A stretch of 64,000 nucleotides of DNA from the NCBI RefSeq assembly GCF_007095465.1, contig NZ_SDGL01000004.1, positions 85,324 through 149,323 on the forward strand. The letters run 5' to 3'. This DNA comes from Lactobacillus mulieris (GTDB lineage Bacteria; Bacillota; Bacilli; Lactobacillales; Lactobacillaceae). The translations under genes were made by a program, and so were the position numbers. Positions 8,519-16,693 of the stretch are shown piece by piece (the first letter of the stretch is position 1; every line of letters begins with the position of its first letter). Under the pieces are notes generated by a model, which was not told where the DNA came from, did not search any database, and saw nothing but the letters and a program-made list of their open reading frames with translations.

Positions 8519-10084
8519 TTAATGATGACTAGCTCCGCTATTTGCATCATCATGACAATGATCCATGTAGCCTTCAGTACACATACCTGGCATGAATACT
8601 TCGCTTTCTGGAATTCCTTTTTCTTCCGCAAATGCTTTAGTTAAGGTTTCCATATCCATTAAATCGTAATGTGGTTCTGGCTTGGTTGGATCAACAATTA
8701 AGATGTTTGCCATCATACCAGCATCTTCGTGTTCAATGATGTGGCAGTGATACATAAAGAGACCTTCTTTAGGGAAGATTACTTTTAGACGAACAGTTTC
8801 TTGTGGAGCAACTTCAATTGTGTCTTTGTAAACTCCGATTTCATTAGGATTTGGAGTTTGGCCATTGCGTGATACAACTAAGAAATGAGCACCATGAATG
8901 TGGAATGGATGAAGCATACCGTGACTCTTGCTGTTAGTATTAGTTACATCCCAATATTCTGCATGGTTAACTTCAGCTTTCATATCAATTCTTTGCATAG
9001 AATATTGCTTACCATTAATTTTATCATGGTCATCCATTGTTACTTTCCGGATTGGAGCATCTGGATCAACTTTTGGATCTGTCGGTGTGAATAGGGTATC
9101 TGGCAAGACAGAATTATCTTCTTCAAAGTCATGAATTCTAAATTCAATAAGTTTGAAGTCATCAGTATAAAGATTTACGACATCTCCAGATTTATAACCT
9201 GAGAAATCAACAATTACTTGAAGACGTTCACCAGGACCAACTAATAATTTGGTCATCTTTACAGGATGTTCTAAGAAAGAATCATCTCCTGCGATTTGAG
9301 TCATAACTAAATCATTATCGAAGTGTAATCTCCATTCACGACGGTTAGTACCACCTAAGAAGAGCAAACGAACTTTTTGGGTCGTTACATCAATATATGG
9401 TTTAATGATACCATTAATTAGTGGTGTATCGCCAAATACTCCCATAGGATCATAATCAGCACGGTAATCAAATTGATTATCTTTGTGGAACACTCTATCT
9501 TGTAATACAATAGGAAATTCGTCTTTGCCGTATGCTTTTGGAATTGGAAGTTCAGCTTCATGGTCATCAGTAATAACTACTCCCATTGCTAACCCCATCC
9601 AAACTTGAGCTGCTGTACTTGGACATGGGTGAGCGTGAAGCCATGTTAATGCAGCTGGTTGTTCAACAGTAAACTCAATTTCTTTTTCTTCACCAGGATA
9701 AACAGGAGCATGACAACTTCCATCAATGTATGGACCAGGAACTTCCATACCATGCCAGTGATAAGTGGTTAATTCTTTAAGACTATTCTTTAATGTGACA
9801 TGAACATGTTGACCAGTTTTAAGTACCATTGTTTGTCCTAAAAATGGAGCATTATAACCCCAAGTTTTAGTTTTTGAACCAGGTAAAAATTGTGTCTCAC
9901 CTTCAAGAGATTCAATAGTGAACCAAACATCATTGCCGTCCACTTTATCAGGTTTTAAAACAGGTGGTACAGCTAAAGGTTGAGCTTCAACACCATCTGG
10001 AATGTGTAAGTTTTTATATCTAAAATGGTTTTTGTCAAAATCTGCTTCATCATAGAAGTAGTCAGTGTATACTTTTTCTGTCAT
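8519..10084 (-). CDS. multicopper oxidase
   Basis: A 521-residue three-cupredoxin-domain oxidase. All copper ligand motifs are visible: TTYHWHGMEVPG (near 105), LTWLHAHPCPS (near 150), HPFHIHGAHF (near 400) and the T1/T3 signature MYHCHIIEHEDAGMM (near 455). It resembles CueO/CotA/SufI-type enzymes and probably oxidises Cu(I), phenols or bilirubin-like compounds. There is no signal peptide or Tat motif, so it should be cytoplasmic. The C-terminus adds a Cys/His-rich tail (MCTEGYMDHCHDD...SHH) that could bind extra copper. Two CopY-like boxes lie in its promoter region, which supports a copper role. Confidence 0.93.
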   Translation of the reverse strand: MTEKVYTDYFYDEADFDKNHFRYKNLHIPDGVEAQPLAVPPVLKPDKVDGNDVWFTIESLEGETQFLPGSKTKTWGYNAPFLGQTMVLKTGQHVHVTLKNSLKELTTYHWHGMEVPGPYIDGSCHAPVYPGEEKEIEFTVEQPAALTWLHAHPCPSTAAQVWMGLAMGVVITDDHEAELPIPKAYGKDEFPIVLQDRVFHKDNQFDYRADYDPMGVFGDTPLINGIIKPYIDVTTQKVRLLFLGGTNRREWRLHFDNDLVMTQIAGDDSFLEHPVKMTKLLVGPGERLQVIVDFSGYKSGDVVNLYTDDFKLIEFRIHDFEEDNSVLPDTLFTPTDPKVDPDAPIRKVTMDDHDKINGKQYSMQRIDMKAEVNHAEYWDVTNTNSKSHGMLHPFHIHGAHFLVVSRNGQTPNPNEIGVYKDTIEVAPQETVRLKVIFPKEGLFMYHCHIIEHEDAGMMANILIVDPTKPEPHYDLMDMETLTKAFAEEKGIPESEVFMPGMCTEGYMDHCHDDANSGASHH

Positions 10085-10140
10085 AGTATTGACCTTTCTT
10101 TCTACCTCACTAGAGGAGAATAACTATTACAGCTTCAATG

Positions 10141-10219
10141 TACACCTGTTGTAAGCGCTTGTAAACTGATTATACGACAAATCACAATTTAAATAACGAA
10201 AAGTTAATTTACAAGTGTA
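10141..10219 (-). promoter_or_regulatory. copper-oxidase promoter with CopY-like boxes
   Basis: On the minus strand a TATAAT -10 lies at 10174-10169. Upstream, at 10210-10219, is a perfect cop box TACAAGTGTA (consensus TACANNTGTA); downstream at 10141-10150 is a one-mismatch box TACACCTGTT. Between them, at 10150-10163, is the palindrome TGTAAGCGCTTGTA, which resembles a cre site. The arrangement suggests copper-inducible derepression by a CopY-type repressor encoded elsewhere, perhaps with carbon control. Inferred. Confidence 0.55.
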
Positions 10220-10321
10220 GTCAATAAAGAAAAAGTTATTTAATTCATAGTTGATAAATATTGGGTAATTAGTTAATCTAAATCTTGAAAGATATATTTG
10301 ATACATTAAAGAGGTTAAGCT

Positions 10322-10828
10322 TTGAAAATACTATTAAAAGACCTACTAGAAAAAATTGAAAATGAAGATTATATTCAAGATCTTGAAACAGAGAAATATT
10401 CGGCATTAACTAAATCAAAAGTGAAAACTATCAGTCAGAACTTAGTAAAACAAGTTTTAGCAGCATTGAAGCATAATTCTCTAGCTCATGTACAACTTGA
10501 TGTAACAGGACAAAGACCAGCTAGTTTTATTTTAGAAACTAATGTGGTTAATTTGCCATATGCCAATTACAAAAAAATTGGAAATTTTGTTTCTGCTGAC
10601 GAACCATTGCCAGTTAAAATTTATTTTGAAGTTTCTAGTGAATATATAAATGCTTCTAAATTTTGGATTGAAGAACTAGCTGGAGTAGATGATTTAAATG
10701 AAGAAATAATTGCGGATCATTTTGCTGATTTAATTAATCAAAAGTTAGTTGATGTTCGTAATTATGTTAAGCCTGAAAAAACTGTATCGGCTAAAAAGAC
10801 AAAAGAAAAAACAAAGAAAAAATCATGA
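10322..10828 (+). CDS. hypothetical protein, Lys-rich tail
   Basis: I do not recognise this 168-residue protein. It has a leucine/lysine-rich N-terminus (MKILLKDLLEKIE), a mixed middle part with predicted strands, and a very basic C-terminal tail (KKTKEKTKKKS), as in some nucleic-acid-associated proteins. No signal peptide or membrane segment is visible. The start is a TTG with GAGG 8 bp upstream. It is transcribed divergently from the copper oxidase, so the cop boxes could also affect it, but nothing in the protein suggests metal binding. Confidence 0.6.
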   Translation: MKILLKDLLEKIENEDYIQDLETEKYSALTKSKVKTISQNLVKQVLAALKHNSLAHVQLDVTGQRPASFILETNVVNLPYANYKKIGNFVSADEPLPVKIYFEVSSEYINASKFWIEELAGVDDLNEEIIADHFADLINQKLVDVRNYVKPEKTVSAKKTKEKTKKKS

Positions 10829-10852
10829 TTTTAATCATGATTTTTTCTTTTT
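10817..10852 (+). terminator. terminator after hypothetical gene
   Basis: AAAAAATCATGA-loop-TCATGATTTTTT hairpin overlapping the last codons of the gene. Confidence 0.8.
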
Positions 10853-10901
10853 TATGAATGCCAAGTAACTTATACTAAAAGTTACAAGGAGGAATTAGCT
10901 T

Positions 10902-11528
10902 ATGTTTAATTGGAATTGGCTGGGTATATTAGTTTGGTTAGTTCTTTTAGGCTATTTAATTTTTATATCGTATCATATCCGAAAACGACATTTAAAAATG
11001 ATAGTCATGCAGCAAAAACATTTTACTTGGCGTACTTTGGGATTAGACTTTTTGGAAATATTAATATTATTAATAGGTCTTTTTATACAGATCCAAAATA
11101 GTTTCTTTGACAATCCTAGTTTAACTGTAAAAAGTCAGATTGAACAAAGTATTGAATACAAGCCATTAGTGCTATCTTCAGCATCAGATCGCTCATATTA
11201 TGTGACTAGTAATTCGGTACAAAAAAAGAAATTGTATCAAAGATATAGTTTCTTTACTGAGGGAAATCAATATTCAGTAACAAGTGATTGGGCAACTATT
11301 TCTGATGGTAGTGTAGCGTTAAATACAGTGGCGCAAAAATTACCATATTCCAAGCAAGTGTTAGCAAAATATGATACTAAATATCAAAAGGCTTACGTTG
11401 CTATTTATGAGGCCAAATATAAAAACACTTGGCAAAATGGATTGGGCTTACATGTGGGGAGAACCGCACTTAGATATTACTTAATAAGAGTTCCCGACTC
11501 TACTTTTGTTAGAGAAGTTAAGAATTAA
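10902..11528 (+). CDS. conserved Lactobacillus membrane protein, function unknown
   Basis: A 208-residue protein with two N-terminal membrane segments (about residues 7-25 and 45-66) linked by a short basic loop (HIRKRHLKM), followed by a soluble domain of about 140 residues probably outside the cell. It resembles the small LVIS_2131-type family found in lactobacilli, from memory only. It has a clear AAGGAGG site and its own terminator, so it is monocistronic. No catalytic motif is evident. Confidence 0.6.
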   Translation: MFNWNWLGILVWLVLLGYLIFISYHIRKRHLKMIVMQQKHFTWRTLGLDFLEILILLIGLFIQIQNSFFDNPSLTVKSQIEQSIEYKPLVLSSASDRSYYVTSNSVQKKKLYQRYSFFTEGNQYSVTSDWATISDGSVALNTVAQKLPYSKQVLAKYDTKYQKAYVAIYEAKYKNTWQNGLGLHVGRTALRYYLIRVPDSTFVREVKN

Positions 11529-11556
11529 AAAAGGCCGCGTTAAGCGGCCTTTTTTG
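11527..11556. terminator. bidirectional terminator
   Basis: Stem AAGGCCGC-GTTAA-GCGGCCTT with A-run before and T-run after; the hairpin also encodes the last residues of the convergent membrane protein. Confidence 0.85.
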
Positions 11557-13075
11557 TAGTATTTAAACTTTTCAATAGATAGCCCATAATAAAACTTAGA
11601 ATTAAAGTGGCTGTTAAAAAGTCCATTACATTTCCAGAATAGTATGAAGAAAAAATCAAAAAGCTACTAGATGTTAGTAAGCAAGAATTTAAGAAGGATC
11701 TATTTTGAGAATTAATAATCCATTTAAATCCAGCATAGATTAATATTACTAGGTAAATACCTACAAATATTATCATTCCTATTAAGCCTAATGAATATGT
11801 TTGGGCGATAAAATCTCTTTCAAGATTAAAGATATTAGTTTCTCTAACATAAGAAATCCCCAACCATTTATCTAGTTTATTATTGTTAGTTTTTAGTACT
11901 TGATTCAGCATTTTTTGCTCAATAAGGCGATTATTCATTCTATCTTGAACGGGCAATTTTATGATTTCTAGCCAAAATTCAGGATCATATTTATATGAAT
12001 AACTTTGTTTTACAAATCGTGAGTTAAGTGAATAAAAATCACTGTATTTAGCAAAGAAATTTTTTAAGAATTTTTCCCTTTTTTTACCAGAATGCTTTTT
12101 AAGTCCTTCTTTTAAAGTTTGACTGACATCAACTTGTTTATGTGATTTTATGTGATTTTTTTTATTTGAACGAAGTTCAGTAATTTTTTCTTCGAAATTA
12201 CCACGTTGAATCGCAGGGGAAAAAGGAAAAATTAAGCCGGTAGCGAGTGTACCTAAAACAATAATACTTATAGCATAATTGTTGATTTTAATGTTTTTAA
12301 AAACAAAATGATGAATTAAATAAAGAAATACAAATATAGCACTTGAAATTATTAGTCCATATGCTGCTACTTTTGTACCTAATTCTAGCATTGCGAGTGA
12401 TTGAAAAATATACAGAATAACATTTATTAAATTAAATTGGGTTACTAGTATATAGAGCATTAGTGGTAATAACATAAATAAGATTGCACTTATTGTGTTG
12501 GCAAAGTTAAAAAAACCCTTAGAAGCTAAAAGAAAATAGCTCATTCTTTTCCCACTAAACCAAGAAAAAATATTTCCTTGAATGAATTGATTACCATAAG
12601 ACATTAATGATATTAAGAATAAATTGCTTAATACAATAGTAATTGATATTGAAGCTACTAAGCTCTGAATAACGCGAACGAAGTCTTTTTTTTCTGTATT
12701 AGAGTTAGCTGTTATGTAAAGAACAACAATAGGTAAAAACATTCTAATTAGATAAAATATTTCTCCTGTAGTTGTATATCCGTAATCATTAGGATTAACA
12801 CTAACAAAAGATTTGACATGCCAAATGTGAAGTGCAGAATATATAATTAAAACTATTGTGTAAGCTATTATCCACCAGTGCTTACCTATTTTTTGCCAAT
12901 GATATTTTTTACTAAAAAACATCCCCAACAAGGTTGCAACTGCAAAGATTCGAATTATTGTTGGAAAAGTAAAAGGTAGGATAGTTGAAAGAGGTGGGTT
13001 ATAAAACCAATAAAAATCTAAAAATGGTTGCAATAATATAAACCAATACAGACTCTTTTTTATTTTGTTATTCAC
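11540..13075 (-). CDS. polytopic membrane protein, O-antigen ligase/polysaccharide polymerase-like
   Basis: A 511-residue protein with about 10-12 membrane segments and one large hydrophilic loop around residues 290-400 (rich in Lys/Ser, with KKNHIKSHKQ). Segment layout and the big late loop are those of Wzy/WaaL-type polymerases and ligases (O-antigen ligase family), which join surface polysaccharide units outside the membrane. The start is moved to a GTG at 13075 because GAGGAG lies 7-8 bp upstream inside the longer frame; an ATG at 13093 has no such site. No other polysaccharide genes are adjacent, so its substrate is unknown. Confidence 0.65.
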   Translation of the reverse strand: MNNKIKKSLYWFILLQPFLDFYWFYNPPLSTILPFTFPTIIRIFAVATLLGMFFSKKYHWQKIGKHWWIIAYTIVLIIYSALHIWHVKSFVSVNPNDYGYTTTGEIFYLIRMFLPIVVLYITANSNTEKKDFVRVIQSLVASISITIVLSNLFLISLMSYGNQFIQGNIFSWFSGKRMSYFLLASKGFFNFANTISAILFMLLPLMLYILVTQFNLINVILYIFQSLAMLELGTKVAAYGLIISSAIFVFLYLIHHFVFKNIKINNYAISIIVLGTLATGLIFPFSPAIQRGNFEEKITELRSNKKNHIKSHKQVDVSQTLKEGLKKHSGKKREKFLKNFFAKYSDFYSLNSRFVKQSYSYKYDPEFWLEIIKLPVQDRMNNRLIEQKMLNQVLKTNNNKLDKWLGISYVRETNIFNLERDFIAQTYSLGLIGMIIFVGIYLVILIYAGFKWIINSQNRSFLNSCLLTSSSFLIFSSYYSGNVMDFLTATLILSFIMGYLLKSLNTTKKAA

Positions 13076-13114
13076 AGGTATTCTCCTCACCATAGAAGTT
13101 ACATTTATGTTAAC

Positions 13115-13142
13115 AAAAAAAAGGCCTTAATTTAAGACCTCA
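13115..13142 (-). terminator. terminator after DUF2187 gene
   Basis: Minus strand reads AGGTCTTAAATTAAGGCCT followed by eight T's. Confidence 0.75.
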
Positions 13143-13164
13143 GATTATGCTAAATAGAAAATAT

Positions 13165-13455
13165 TTACTTTTTATTTGATGAATCATCATCAATTTTAGA
13201 AATCTTAACATCATTGCTTGAAGGTGTCTTTGCAGACTTTTTCGGTGATTTTACTGCTTTTAAATATTTAAAATTAATTACCATTTTATTATTTAAATCA
13301 CTAACTGAAGCTGCATCTTTAGGATCAAAAGAAGTAATTGATAGCAATGCAGAATTTTCATAAATCTTTTCTACTTTACCTTGGAATGGACATTTCAATT
13401 CTTCTTGAGATCTTGCTTCAACAATTGCTCCGATTTTTACATCATTTTTTTTCAT
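13165..13455 (-). CDS. DUF2187 family small protein (YkvS-like)
   Basis: A 96-residue protein. Its first 65 residues match the DUF2187/YkvS pattern: an early V-G-x-I stretch, GKVEKIYENSALL, then a conserved MVINFKYLKAV close (NHK-type position). This looks like a small KOW/SH3-like beta barrel. The last 30 residues are Lys/Ser/Asp-rich and disordered. Cytoplasmic, role unknown. It is divergent from the guanylate-kinase-like gene, sharing a 58-base region. Confidence 0.65.
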   Translation of the reverse strand: MKKNDVKIGAIVEARSQEELKCPFQGKVEKIYENSALLSITSFDPKDAASVSDLNNKMVINFKYLKAVKSPKKSAKTPSSNDVKISKIDDDSSNKK

Positions 13456-13540
13456 TTTCTCGCCTTTTCTCTCTTTTTATTTCAACGATAGTGAAATACT
13501 ATTATATAAGTTAATGAATTTCAAGCGGGGAGAGTTATTT

Positions 13541-14098
13541 TTGAAAAAATTAATTATAATTGCAGGACCAAGTGGAGCAGGAAAAACCACAATATCTGAC
13601 TATTTAGAAGAAAAATATCAAATTCCACGTGTTTTAACGCATACTACAAGAGCAATCAGGCCAGGTGAAAATAAAGAAGCTTATTATTTTGAAACTGAAG
13701 AAAGTTTTTCAAAGCTTCACTTATTTGAAAGCGTTAAATATGGCTCATATCAATATGGTTCAAGTAGAGAAGGCTTAGAAAAAGCATGGGAAACTAGTGA
13801 TATTGTTTCAATAATTGTAGATACAGCTGGTGTGAAATCTTATGTTGAAAAGTTGCAACCAAATCAGTTTTATTTTATCTACTTAAAAGTTTCAAATTTA
13901 GATACTTTAGAAGAAAGACTTGTGGAGCGTGGTGATGAGCCAACTGAAATTCTAAAAAGAATTAATAGCCGCGAATTTAAGCGAGATCTCCAATTAAGTG
14001 AAGGCTTAAAAAAATATTCCCATATTTTGATTAATGATAATTTAGAAGAAACGCAAAGAAAAATCGATAAAATCATAACTAAGTTACGAAAAAATTAG
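13541..14098 (+). CDS. guanylate kinase-like P-loop kinase
   Basis: A 185-residue guanylate-kinase-fold protein: P-loop GPSGAGKTT at residues 9-17, HTTRAIRPGE (the GMP-binding TTRxxRxGE pattern) near 40, YYFETEESF and YGSYQYGSSRE further on. Compared with true Gmk (about 205 residues) it is shorter and divergent, so it is probably a paralogue with an unknown acceptor rather than the essential Gmk. The start is TTG 13541, with GGGGAG 6 bp before it; the ATG at 13514 lacks a site. Confidence 0.75.
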   Translation: MKKLIIIAGPSGAGKTTISDYLEEKYQIPRVLTHTTRAIRPGENKEAYYFETEESFSKLHLFESVKYGSYQYGSSREGLEKAWETSDIVSIIVDTAGVKSYVEKLQPNQFYFIYLKVSNLDTLEERLVERGDEPTEILKRINSREFKRDLQLSEGLKKYSHILINDNLEETQRKIDKIITKLRKN

Positions 14099-14155
14099 AT
14101 ATTGTTACATACAAGCCTGCCTTTGTAATGTTTTTTAACACTAAAGATTTAATTT

Positions 14156-14188
14156 TGTAACACTCGTGTAACATTGCTCTTGTATTAT
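14156..14188 (+). promoter_or_regulatory. WalR (YycF) box and -10 before NlpC/P60 gene
   Basis: TGTAAC-ACTCG-TGTAAC at 14156-14172 matches the WalR consensus TGTWAH-N5-TGTWAH exactly. A TATTAT -10 follows 10 bp downstream (14183-14188) and no good -35 is present, as expected when the regulator replaces -35 contacts. Predicts activation by the essential WalRK two-component system. Confidence 0.7.
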
Positions 14189-14267
14189 AAATACTGAATT
14201 AATTGAGAAACAAAATATGTAGCTTTAAAAACTCGCTACCGAAGATTTTTGAGAGGAAATTATATTT

Positions 14268-15275
14268 ATGAATTTTAAACGTAATTTAGCTAAGATTTCT
14301 GCTGCAACTGCATTTGCATTAGCTGGTGTTGCAACTGTAAACACTTTAAATGCGCCTACTTCTGTACACGCTGCAACTTTACCATATGCAGTAAAGATTA
14401 ATTATGTTCCTGGTTATGGTATTGCTGTATGGAATAACTACAACAATCCAGAACTTATTGCTGGTAAGAAGTTAGCACATGGTACTGCTTGGAGAGTATT
14501 TGCACAAGCAACTGATTCAAATGGTGAATTGTGGTACAACTTAGGTGGTGCACAATGGATTATGGCTAAGTACACTGTTGATGCTAGTTCTTCAGATTCA
14601 TCAACAAGCAAGGTATCACAGCCTCGTGTTTCAGTTGCCACTGTAAATTATGTTCCAGGCTATGGTATTGCTGTATGGAACAATTATAATAATCCAGAGC
14701 TTACTGGTAAAATTTTACCACATGGTTCAAGCTGGAGAGTTTTCGCAGAAGCAACTGATTCAAATGGTGAATTGTGGTACAACTTAGGTGGTGCACAATG
14801 GATTATGGCTAAGTATACTCTTGGTGGTTCATCAAATACTAGCTCAAGTTCAAACGTAAGTGCTTCATCAAATAATGGTTCAAGTTCATCAGCATCTAAC
14901 ACTACTCAAGCAACTACTTCATCAGCAGCTAAGGTTGTATCATTAGCTTCAGCACAACTTGGTAAAGCTTATGTTTGGGGTGGAAATGGTCCATCAGCAT
15001 TTGATTGCTCTGGTTTAGTAAACTATGTATATTCACAAGTTGGCATTTCACTTGGCCGCACAACTTATGTTCAAGTAAATCACGGTACAACCGTTTCAAT
15101 GAACAACTTACAACCAGGAGACTTATTGTTCTGGGGTTCAGCAAGTGCACCTTATCACGTAGGTATTTATGTTGGTAATGGGCAATACATTCACGCAGCT
15201 ACTCCTAGTCAAGGTGTTATTAAGCAAAGTATTAGCCAATACTTCTACCCATCAGTTGCTAAGCGTGTATTATAA
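14268..15275 (+). CDS. secreted NlpC/P60 peptidoglycan endopeptidase with two SH3-like repeats
   Basis: A 335-residue exported hydrolase. A Sec signal peptide ends at SVHAA (about residue 36). Two near-identical repeats of about 60 residues (NYVPGYGIAVWNNYNNPEL...LWYNLGGAQWIMAKYT) follow and look like cell-wall-binding SH3-type domains. A Ser/Asn linker leads to the C-terminal NlpC/P60 domain with catalytic Cys in FDCSGLVNYVYS and His in PYHVGIYVGNG. Such enzymes cut gamma-D-Glu-diamino acid bonds in peptidoglycan stems. The promoter has an exact WalR box. Confidence 0.92.
   Translation: MNFKRNLAKISAATAFALAGVATVNTLNAPTSVHAATLPYAVKINYVPGYGIAVWNNYNNPELIAGKKLAHGTAWRVFAQATDSNGELWYNLGGAQWIMAKYTVDASSSDSSTSKVSQPRVSVATVNYVPGYGIAVWNNYNNPELTGKILPHGSSWRVFAEATDSNGELWYNLGGAQWIMAKYTLGGSSNTSSSSNVSASSNNGSSSSASNTTQATTSSAAKVVSLASAQLGKAYVWGGNGPSAFDCSGLVNYVYSQVGISLGRTTYVQVNHGTTVSMNNLQPGDLLFWGSASAPYHVGIYVGNGQYIHAATPSQGVIKQSISQYFYPSVAKRVL
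14508..14572 (+). repeat. 65-bp perfect direct repeat, copy 1
   Basis: Bases 14508-14572 are identical to 14751-14815, encoding the ATDSNGELWYNLGGAQWIMAK part of the first SH3-like repeat. The flanking repeat sequence has diverged. Confidence 0.9.
14751..14815 (+). repeat. 65-bp perfect direct repeat, copy 2
   Basis: Second copy of the 65-bp identity inside the wall-hydrolase gene, 243 bp after the first. Perfect identity next to diverged flanks suggests recent conversion or selection on the core. Confidence 0.9.
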
Positions 15276-15292
15276 TAAAATATAACGAAATT

Positions 15293-15322
15293 AAAAAAGG
15301 CATCTTTTTAGATGCCTTTTTT
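15293..15322. terminator. bidirectional terminator between wall hydrolase and CAP protein
   Basis: Stem AAAAAAGGCATCT/AGATGCCTTTTTT, usable in both directions. Confidence 0.85.
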
Positions 15323-15330
15323 GTATAAAA

Positions 15331-16557
15331 TTAATTATATTTTTTACCTACTGCCAGTCCCAATGTAATAGATAAGAATCCCATTAAAGCTAGAAGCCAA
15401 GACTTATTACCAGTTTGTGGCAATGTTTTTTGGCTAGCTATTGCATTAGAGCTTTTTATTAATTGTGATTTTACAGATGATTTAATGTTAGATTTATTTT
15501 CAAAAGTGCTTTTTTGAATTTGGAGAGGCTTCGTTTTTTGATTGGTAACTGTTTGAGGAAGTTTAGTCACAGGTACTCCATTACCTAGCTGACTAAATAA
15601 TTTAAAACTATATGAATAAACATTGCCAACTTTAACTAGGTACTCATGTCCTAATACTAGTTCAACCCCAGTAGGCATATAATCAATAGTGGTTTTATAG
15701 CCATATGCCCAATTAAATCTTCCGAGATTTTTGACATTAGTAGCTGTATAAGTTTTTCCAGTATCTTTATCTGTGATAGTAATCACTGGTGTACCAACTA
15801 CTTCTGTATTTCCTAAATAAATAGACCAAGGTGTGTTCTCGTGTTGCAACAATTCTATAGGATAAAGTTCTTTGCTCGGAAATGAAACATCAGCCCAAAT
15901 ATTGCTTTTTAGTAAATCATCAGCAAAAACCCCATTTTGGACTGTATATTTAATTTTATTAGTCCCAATAGCTGCACCAAAACCTATTCTGCTCGCACGA
16001 GCAGATAATAGTAAATCCCGATGTCCAGTTAGTGCAGTACCATCAATATTATTGTTATCTAAAAACGAGCTGTTAACATCTGTTTCAGGGTTTGATGAAC
16101 CGTCATAATTATGGGTAAATGTAATATTTCCAAAACTAGCTAATTGTGCTTTATCCCAATCGCTGTCAGTCATTCCTTCTGGCTTTTGGGTATTTAAAAT
16201 TCCATGAGCATCTTTAGAAACGGGGTAGTTAACTTTTGCCAAAGCCCAAGCTGCCAATTGTGCATCATTATTTGCAGAATCTGTTGTAGTTTCAGCATTT
16301 AATCCAGCTAGTTTCCGATAATAGTTAATATAATCTAAAGAAGTTTTTATATATTGAGAGTTTAGTTTGCCAGAATCAGTGTCTGTAGGCGTAGAATCAT
16401 ACATATTTTGATTTGAATAGGTTGATTTATCGATTGCTTGATATTGCTTCTGATAGTCGACTACTTGTTGGCTTTCTTCCTGACTAAAGTCAGCAGCATA
16501 TACAGAATGATTATTAGTAGCCAGTGTTAACGTTAGTAGGGCAACGCTAGTTAGCAT
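15331..16557 (-). CDS. CAP-domain LPXTG surface protein, start region frameshifted
   Basis: A 408-residue surface protein: signal peptide core (LLTLTL...VYAA), a CAP/SCP domain (LDYINYYRKLAGL to FADD, about residues 75-215), a beta-rich domain, then a C-terminal LPQTG sorting signal with hydrophobic segment and KKYN tail for sortase anchoring. The visible ATG (16557) has no ribosome binding site. GAGGAG is placed correctly before an ATG at 16580 (MKKYTK), but that frame stops after six codons; adding one A to the A4 run at 16563-16566 would give MKKYTKITMLTSVALL, a full signal peptide. So the gene is either frameshifted, phase-variable or mis-sequenced. Its promoter carries two WalR boxes. 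Confidence 0.8.
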   Translation of the reverse strand: MLTSVALLTLTLATNNHSVYAADFSQEESQQVVDYQKQYQAIDKSTYSNQNMYDSTPTDTDSGKLNSQYIKTSLDYINYYRKLAGLNAETTTDSANNDAQLAAWALAKVNYPVSKDAHGILNTQKPEGMTDSDWDKAQLASFGNITFTHNYDGSSNPETDVNSSFLDNNNIDGTALTGHRDLLLSARASRIGFGAAIGTNKIKYTVQNGVFADDLLKSNIWADVSFPSKELYPIELLQHENTPWSIYLGNTEVVGTPVITITDKDTGKTYTATNVKNLGRFNWAYGYKTTIDYMPTGVELVLGHEYLVKVGNVYSYSFKLFSQLGNGVPVTKLPQTVTNQKTKPLQIQKSTFENKSNIKSSVKSQLIKSSNAIASQKTLPQTGNKSWLLALMGFLSITLGLAVGKKYN

Positions 16558-16607
16558 TGTTATTTTGTATACTTTTTCATAATGTGTCTCCTCAACTTTT
16601 CATATTC

Positions 16608-16659
16608 ATTATACCTCTAATTGTTACAATAGTGTTACATTAATTACATTAAGATTACA
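16608..16659 (-). promoter_or_regulatory. two exact WalR boxes and -10 before CAP-domain gene
   Basis: Minus strand: TGTAAT-CTTAA-TGTAAT, three bases, then TGTAAC-ACTAT-TGTAAC, nine bases, then TATAAT (16613-16608). Both pairs match TGTWAH-N5-TGTWAH exactly. Half-sites are spaced 11, 9 and 11 bp, keeping all four on about one DNA face. Confidence 0.75.
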
Positions 16660-16663
16660 AATT

Positions 16664-16693
16664 AAAAAAGCGAATGTGTCATTCGCTTTTTTG
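16664..16693 (-). terminator. terminator at the end of hflX
   Basis: Stem AAAAAAGCGAAT/ATTCGCTTTTTT; the hflX stop codon lies at the edge of the loop, so coding sequence forms one arm. Confidence 0.85.

Noticed and set aside
8306..8644. 112-residue frame overlapping the end of the LCP gene and the start of the oxidase gene
   Set aside because: Crosses a strong terminator, overlaps two well-supported genes and has no ribosome binding site.
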